Source of the DNA: Clostridiisalibacter paucivorans DSM 22131
Lineage (GTDB): Bacteria; Bacillota; Clostridia; Tissierellales; Clostridiisalibacteraceae
Length of the DNA stretch: 55,299 bases
Assembly: GCF_000620125.1 (NCBI RefSeq)
Contig: NZ_JHVL01000008.1
Span: forward strand, 1-55,299
Reading direction: 5' to 3'
Shown here piece after piece: positions 51,029 through 55,299 of this stretch; within the stretch, counting starts at the first letter, position 1; the number at the start of each line of letters is the position of its first letter. Below the pieces are notes generated by a model. That model saw only the letters and a program-made list of their open reading frames with translations. It was not told where the DNA came from and ran no database searches. The position numbers were made by a program, and so were the translations under genes.

Positions 51029-52534
51029 ATGGAAAAATATTTGATTGGTATTGATAATGGTGGCACCATGTCTAAAGCAGCTTTATATAATTTACTAGGT
51101 GAAGAGGTAGCGGCATCTTGTTATAAGACCAATACAATTATGCCTAGTCCTGGATTCACCGAAAGAGATATGGAGGAAATGTGGCAAGCAAATGTAAAGG
51201 CTATAAAGGATGTAATAAATACAAGTAAAATAGATCCAAGGGATATAGTAGGTGTTGCTACTACAGGCCATGGAAATGGTATGTACTTAGTAGATGAGGA
51301 AGGAAAACCTTCTTACAATGGAATAATATCAACAGATACTAGGGCAAAAAAGTATGTTGAGAAGTGGTATGAAGATGGGACATTTGAAGAAGTATTGCCT
51401 AAAACTATGCAATCTATATGGGCAGGGCAGCCAGTTGCATTGATCTCTTGGTTTAAAGACAATAAACCAGAGGTTTTAGAAAAGACAAAATGGATTTTTA
51501 TGTGTAAGGATTATATACGATATAGATTGACAAATGAAACTTATGCAGAGATAACAGATATGTCTGGAACAAATTTGATGAATGTAAGAGATGTTAAATA
51601 TGATAGAGATTTGTTGAAGAAATTTGGTATTGAAGAAATCATGGACAAATTACCACCAATAAAATATTCTTCAGATATATGTGGATATATAACCAAAGAA
51701 GTTGCAGAAATAACAGGTCTAGTTGAAGGGACACCTGTGGCAGGTGGGTTATTTGACATAGATGCATCAGCCATAGCTACTGGACTAATAGAAGAAGAAA
51801 AACTTTGTATAGTAGCTGGAACTTGGAGTATAAATGAATATATAAGCAAGAAACCTGTAATATCAAAGGATCTATTTATGACTTCTATATATTGTATGAA
51901 GGACCATTGGTTGACTACAGAGGCAAGTCCCACTTCAGCCAGCAATTTAGAATGGTTTATAAGTGAAATTATGGAAGGTGGTGATAAAGAAAATTGTTGC
52001 GTATATGACAATGTCAATGATCTAGTTAAAGGGATTTCGCCAGAAGATAGTAATATAATATTCTTACCATTTTTATATGGAACCAATGTAGATGCAGATG
52101 CAAAAGCTTGTTTCATTGGATTAAGTGGATGGCATAAAAAGCCACATTTATTGAGGGCTATATATGAGGGAGTAGCATTTTGTCATAGGGCCCATATAGA
52201 TAGATTATTAAAATATAGAGATAAGCCAGAGGCCATAAGGATAGCAGGAGGTGCAGCTAAATCTGAGGTTTGGATTCAAATATTTGCTGATATATTACAA
52301 ACCCCTATAGAAGTTACAACAAGTACTGAACTGGGAGCATTGGGAGCAGCCATATGTGCAGGAATAGCAACAGGTGATTTTGAGTCTTTCAAATCCGCTT
52401 CTGATTCCATGGTTAAAGTGGCGTATACATGTTATCCAAATAAAGATAATAAAGAGATATATGATAAAAAATATAATTTATATAAAAAATCAATAGAAGT
52501 ATTAACTCCGTTATGGAGTAATTTATCTAACTAG
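51029..52534 (+). CDS. FGGY carbohydrate kinase (L-xylulokinase-like)
   Basis: 501 residues of the FGGY family: an N-terminal domain starting GIDNGGTMSKAALYN, a catalytic-region GLFDIDASA, a C-terminal ATP domain with AGTWSINEY and the RIAGGAAKSEVW adenosine motif. Overall sequence pattern is closest to E. coli LyxK (L-xylulokinase), for example GFTERDMEEMW, ASPTSASNLEWF and FLPFLYGTN. It phosphorylates a ketose or related sugar after import. It lies 42 bases after gatC. The exact substrate is unknown. Confidence 0.87.
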   Translation: MEKYLIGIDNGGTMSKAALYNLLGEEVAASCYKTNTIMPSPGFTERDMEEMWQANVKAIKDVINTSKIDPRDIVGVATTGHGNGMYLVDEEGKPSYNGIISTDTRAKKYVEKWYEDGTFEEVLPKTMQSIWAGQPVALISWFKDNKPEVLEKTKWIFMCKDYIRYRLTNETYAEITDMSGTNLMNVRDVKYDRDLLKKFGIEEIMDKLPPIKYSSDICGYITKEVAEITGLVEGTPVAGGLFDIDASAIATGLIEEEKLCIVAGTWSINEYISKKPVISKDLFMTSIYCMKDHWLTTEASPTSASNLEWFISEIMEGGDKENCCVYDNVNDLVKGISPEDSNIIFLPFLYGTNVDADAKACFIGLSGWHKKPHLLRAIYEGVAFCHRAHIDRLLKYRDKPEAIRIAGGAAKSEVWIQIFADILQTPIEVTTSTELGALGAAICAGIATGDFESFKSASDSMVKVAYTCYPNKDNKEIYDKKYNLYKKSIEVLTPLWSNLSN

Positions 52535-52546
52535 GAGTGATTATAT

Positions 52547-53305
52547 ATGGACTTAAAATTGAAGGGCAAATCTGCAATAGTAACAGGAGGATCAAGAGGA
52601 GTAGGCAGAGGAATATGCCTAGCATTGGCAAAAGAAGGAGCTAATGTTGTAATAAACTATAATAGCAGCAATGAATCAGCATTAAAATTAAAGAATGAGA
52701 TAGAAAGCTTAGGTGGTAATGCTGTTACAGTAAAGGCCAATTTAGGCAATCCAGAAGATTGTAAAAATTTGATAGAAGAAGCTGAAAAGACATTTGGTAA
52801 TGTAGATATACTAATAAATAATGCTGGAGTATGGCCACAAAATTGGGTACAAGACATTCCATTGGATGAGTGGAATAAAACTATAGATATAAATCTGACT
52901 TCTGTATTTTTAACGAGTCAAGCATTTGTAAGAAAAAATATAGATAAGAATAGACCAGGTAAAATATTAAATATAACTTCTCAAGCGGCATTTAATGGTT
53001 CTACCACAGGACATGCCCATTATGCAGCAAGTAAGGCAGGAGTAGTTTCTTTGACAGTATCAATGGCTAGAGAAATGTCCAAATATGACATAAATGTAAA
53101 TGCAATAGCATTGGGAATAGTTGAGACAGATATGACTAAAAAGGCATTAGAGTCCAAAGAGGATTATTATTTGAATAGAATACCAATAGGAAGAGTAGCC
53201 ACTCCAAAGGATATAGGAGATATAGCATTATTTATGGTATCAGAACCAGCATCATATATAACTGGTGCAACAATAGATGCTACAGGTGGAATGTTAATGA
53301 GATAA
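52547..53305 (+). CDS. Short-chain dehydrogenase/reductase (SDR)
   Basis: 252 residues of the classical SDR type: GGSRGVGRG (11-19; NAD(P)-binding TGxxxGxG), NNAG near 90, and the catalytic Ser (ITSQ) with Tyr and Lys in YAASK near 160. It is similar in length to FabG or sugar-alcohol dehydrogenases. In this operon it probably oxidises a polyol to the ketose used by the kinase (inference). The start ATG is 12 bases after the kinase stop, with AGGAGTG. Confidence 0.9.
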   Translation: MDLKLKGKSAIVTGGSRGVGRGICLALAKEGANVVINYNSSNESALKLKNEIESLGGNAVTVKANLGNPEDCKNLIEEAEKTFGNVDILINNAGVWPQNWVQDIPLDEWNKTIDINLTSVFLTSQAFVRKNIDKNRPGKILNITSQAAFNGSTTGHAHYAASKAGVVSLTVSMAREMSKYDINVNAIALGIVETDMTKKALESKEDYYLNRIPIGRVATPKDIGDIALFMVSEPASYITGATIDATGGMLMR

Positions 53306-53318
53306 GGAGGAATATTAA

Positions 53319-54173
53319 ATGTTAGTAAATTTAAATGAAGTATTGATAAAGGCAAGAAAAGAAGGATATGGAGTTCCTGCATTTGATTGTACAGAAGATG
53401 TATTGATAAGGACAATACTAGATACTGCTGAAGAAAAAAAATCTCCAGTGATATTGATGGCATTAGAACATGATTTGAAGGGAAAGGGTATAGATTATAT
53501 AACTTCATTAGTCAAGGGAGTTGCAGATAAGTATGATATACCCATAGTATTACATCTAGACCATGCCACTAATTTTGAAATAATAGAAAAGGCTATAGAC
53601 TATGGATTTACTTCTGTAATGTATGATGGATCTATGTTACCTATTGAAGAAAATATAGCCAATACTAAAAGAGTTGTAGAGATGGCCCATCCCAAAAATG
53701 TAACTGTAGAGGCAGAATTAGGTCATGTTGCTGGTAAAGAGATAGATGGGTCTTATGCAGGAGAAACTATGCTCACAGAACCAGACGAGGTTCTAAAATT
53801 TGTAAATGAAACAAAAGTAGATGCCTTAGCAGTTTCTATAGGAACTGCCCATGGAGTTTATGTTTCTGCTCCTGAATTAAATATTGATCGACTAATAGAA
53901 ATAAACAAGATTAGTCCTGTACCATTGGTACTTCATGGTGGCTCAGGAACTCCGATAGATCAAGTACAGGAATCTATAAAGAATGGAATATCAAAGATTA
54001 ATCTATACGCAGATCTAAGGATAGCAATGTTTAAAGGATTGAAAGTATCTGCTAAATCTCATGATAGAGTAGATCCACTACCAGATCAATTATACAAACC
54101 TATTAGGGATGCCTTAAGAGAAACTATAATAGATAAAATGGAAATGGTTTTTTCAGAAAACAAAGGAATATAA
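53319..54173 (+). CDS. Class II ketose-bisphosphate/tagatose-type aldolase
   Basis: 284 residues of the class II (Zn-dependent) aldolase family: HLDHATN (His metal ligand), EAELGHVAG, VSIGTAHGVY and LHGGSGTP (zinc-binding His and phosphate-loop). It cleaves a ketose (bis)phosphate to dihydroxyacetone phosphate plus an aldehyde, as GatY/KbaY or FbaA do. Its place after the kinase suggests it splits the phosphorylated product. The start ATG follows AAGGAGG, 13 bases after the SDR stop. Confidence 0.9.
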   Translation: MLVNLNEVLIKARKEGYGVPAFDCTEDVLIRTILDTAEEKKSPVILMALEHDLKGKGIDYITSLVKGVADKYDIPIVLHLDHATNFEIIEKAIDYGFTSVMYDGSMLPIEENIANTKRVVEMAHPKNVTVEAELGHVAGKEIDGSYAGETMLTEPDEVLKFVNETKVDALAVSIGTAHGVYVSAPELNIDRLIEINKISPVPLVLHGGSGTPIDQVQESIKNGISKINLYADLRIAMFKGLKVSAKSHDRVDPLPDQLYKPIRDALRETIIDKMEMVFSENKGI

Positions 54174-54191
54174 TCTAAAGAGGTGATTTAA

Positions 54192-55187
54192 ATGAATTTA
54201 TTAGCTATTGCAGACAATTTTATAGATGCAGAAACAATGCATAGAGGACTTGAGGGGTTAAAAGATCTAGGCGTGAATATAGAAGTAAGGAATTGGTACC
54301 ATGAAGACCAAGAGGCACTCCAAAGAGATAATTTACTTATAGAGCAGAATGGACCAGAAGCAGTAGAACTTTCGGAAAACTTAATGAAAGATATGGATAA
54401 ATTTGATATAGTAATTGTTCAGTTTGCTCCAGTATCTAAGAAATTAATAGACAAAGCAAAAAATTTGAAGATAATAGGAGTTTTAAGGGGAGGAATAGAG
54501 AATATAGATAAAAAATATGCTGAAGAAAAGGGCATAAAGGTGTTAAATACTCCAGGGAGAAATGCTAGAGCTGTAGCTGAATTTTCTATGGGAATGATAC
54601 TAAGCGAAACAAGAAATATAGCCAGGTCCCATTATGCATTGAAAAATGATCAGTGGAGAAAAGACTTTCCAAACAGTAGTTATATTCCAGAGTTAAATGG
54701 CAAAACAGTAGGTATAATTGGATTTGGACATATAGGTCAATTGGTAGCAGGATATTTAAAGGCCTTTGGGTCAAATATATTAGCCTATGATCCATTTTAT
54801 AATGGAAGTTTTGAAGGTGTGGAAATTACAGATTTGGAAAGACTTTTAAAGAATTCAGATATAATTACTATACATTCTAGGTTAACTGAGGAGACTCATA
54901 ATTTAATAGATGAAAAAGAATTTTCTTTGATGAAAGAGAATGCAGTATTGGTAAATACAGCCCGTTCAGGTTTGGTGAACCAAAAGGCATTAGTAAAAGC
55001 ATTAAAAGAAAATAAGATATTTGGAGCCGCAATAGATGTATTTGATGACGAACCTATACCTGAAGATGATGAGATATTGAAGCTAGATAATATTACAATA
55101 ACACCCCATATAGCAGGATCAACAAAAGATGCATTCTCCAATAGTCCTAAAATGATGGCAAATATTTTAAAAGATATAATAAAATAA
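54192..55187 (+). CDS. D-2-hydroxyacid dehydrogenase
   Basis: 331 residues of the D-isomer-specific 2-hydroxyacid dehydrogenase family: GRNARAVAEF (substrate side), the NAD-binding GFGHIG (about 175-180), then the catalytic Arg in NTARSGLVN, Glu in DDEP and His in PHIAGST. Such enzymes interconvert 2-oxo and D-2-hydroxy acids; here one product of the aldolase, for example an aldehyde oxidised elsewhere, could be handled. It is the last visible gene of the operon. The start ATG follows AGAGGTG, 18 bases after the aldolase stop. Confidence 0.9.
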   Translation: MNLLAIADNFIDAETMHRGLEGLKDLGVNIEVRNWYHEDQEALQRDNLLIEQNGPEAVELSENLMKDMDKFDIVIVQFAPVSKKLIDKAKNLKIIGVLRGGIENIDKKYAEEKGIKVLNTPGRNARAVAEFSMGMILSETRNIARSHYALKNDQWRKDFPNSSYIPELNGKTVGIIGFGHIGQLVAGYLKAFGSNILAYDPFYNGSFEGVEITDLERLLKNSDIITIHSRLTEETHNLIDEKEFSLMKENAVLVNTARSGLVNQKALVKALKENKIFGAAIDVFDDEPIPEDDEILKLDNITITPHIAGSTKDAFSNSPKMMANILKDIIK

Positions 55188-55199
55188 ATACAGTAAGTA

Positions 55200-55299
55200 G
55201 TTGAATGATGAAATCCTATGGATTTCATCATTCAACTAAGAACTAAGAACTAAGAACTAAGAACTAAGAACTAAGAACTAAGAACTAAGAACTAAGAAC
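55200..55299 (+). repeat. Heptad-repeat element (copy 11) with nine tandem TAAGAAC units
   Basis: A perfect 37-nt hairpin (17-bp arms, loop TAT; 55200-55236), containing the GAAATCC/GGATTTC core, followed by nine exact TAAGAAC heptads (55237-55299) that run to the window edge, so the array may be longer. It acts as a terminator-like end of the sugar operon. Confidence 0.95.

Noticed and set aside
49724-55187. Complete galactitol PTS
   Set aside because: No EIIA or EIIB gene is present between glpP and the window end; only EIIC can be supported.
15830-55299. Heptad repeats as CRISPR arrays
   Set aside because: There are no equal-length spacers or constant 25-40-base repeats; the units are tandem 7-mers around a palindromic core.

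Overview
The window is a low-GC, AT-rich, Gram-positive anaerobe chromosome segment. It has strong AGGAGG-type ribosome sites, frequent TTG and GTG starts, a T-box leader, a preQ1 riboswitch, an [FeFe]-hydrogenase, bifurcating Etf/lactate dehydrogenase genes and a GH18/LysM spore-hydrolase-like protein. This fits the Clostridia/Tissierellia group; I cannot name the species from sequence alone.

Layout. 1-340: the 3' end of an IS605-type tnpB and its right end. 0.5-4 kb: an SSS symporter convergent with an M20 amidohydrolase and an orphan amino-acid-binding lipoprotein. 4-10.5 kb: aroQ, a MATE exporter, a TSCPD protein, an OmpR/HK two-component pair, hsp20 and htrA. 10.5-15.8 kb: two NhaC-family antiporters flanking a GlnK/GlnL-like two-component system. 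15.9-17.6 kb: a DUF2157/GDYXXLXY membrane pair. 17.6-26.4 kb: a lactate-oxidation locus (FadR-type regulator, [FeFe]-hydrogenase, lactate permease, lactate racemase, EtfB, EtfA with a ferredoxin domain, FAD lactate dehydrogenase), followed by pyruvate carboxylase (26.6-30.1 kb). A promoter plus a TGGT-N3-ACCA operator lies directly in front of the permease. 30-35 kb: stress and spore-type small genes, a NimA-like protein, an HPr paralogue lacking the active histidine, a LysM-SH3-GH18 protein, a hemerythrin and a HAD phosphatase. 35-38 kb: a YtrA-type regulator with an ABC exporter, then a HAD-IIIA phosphatase. 38.3-41.8 kb: T-box and ileS, type 2 with a GxHH signature. 42-46.6 kb: a TMEM165/GDT1 homologue with an extra domain, kdgR-eda-kdgK, and preQ1-controlled queT. 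46.8-48.7 kb: an IS607-type element whose recombinase has lost its catalytic serine while TnpB looks intact. 49-55.2 kb: a GlpP-like antiterminator, a leader terminator, an orphan galactitol-type EIIC, an L-xylulokinase-like kinase, an SDR, a class II aldolase and a hydroxyacid dehydrogenase. These last genes look like one uncharacterised polyol or sugar catabolic operon.

An intergenic repeat family occurs about ten times: arms of AGTTNGT-like heptads flank a core of about 17 bp (GAAATCC-N3-GGATTTC). It sits almost only between genes and often forms hairpins or terminators. The last copy ends in nine perfect TAAGAAC heptads that reach the window edge.

The best candidates for something undescribed are the terminal sugar/polyol operon with its GlpP-type control, the heptad repeat family, the dead-TnpA/live-TnpB element, and the His-less HPr paralogue.
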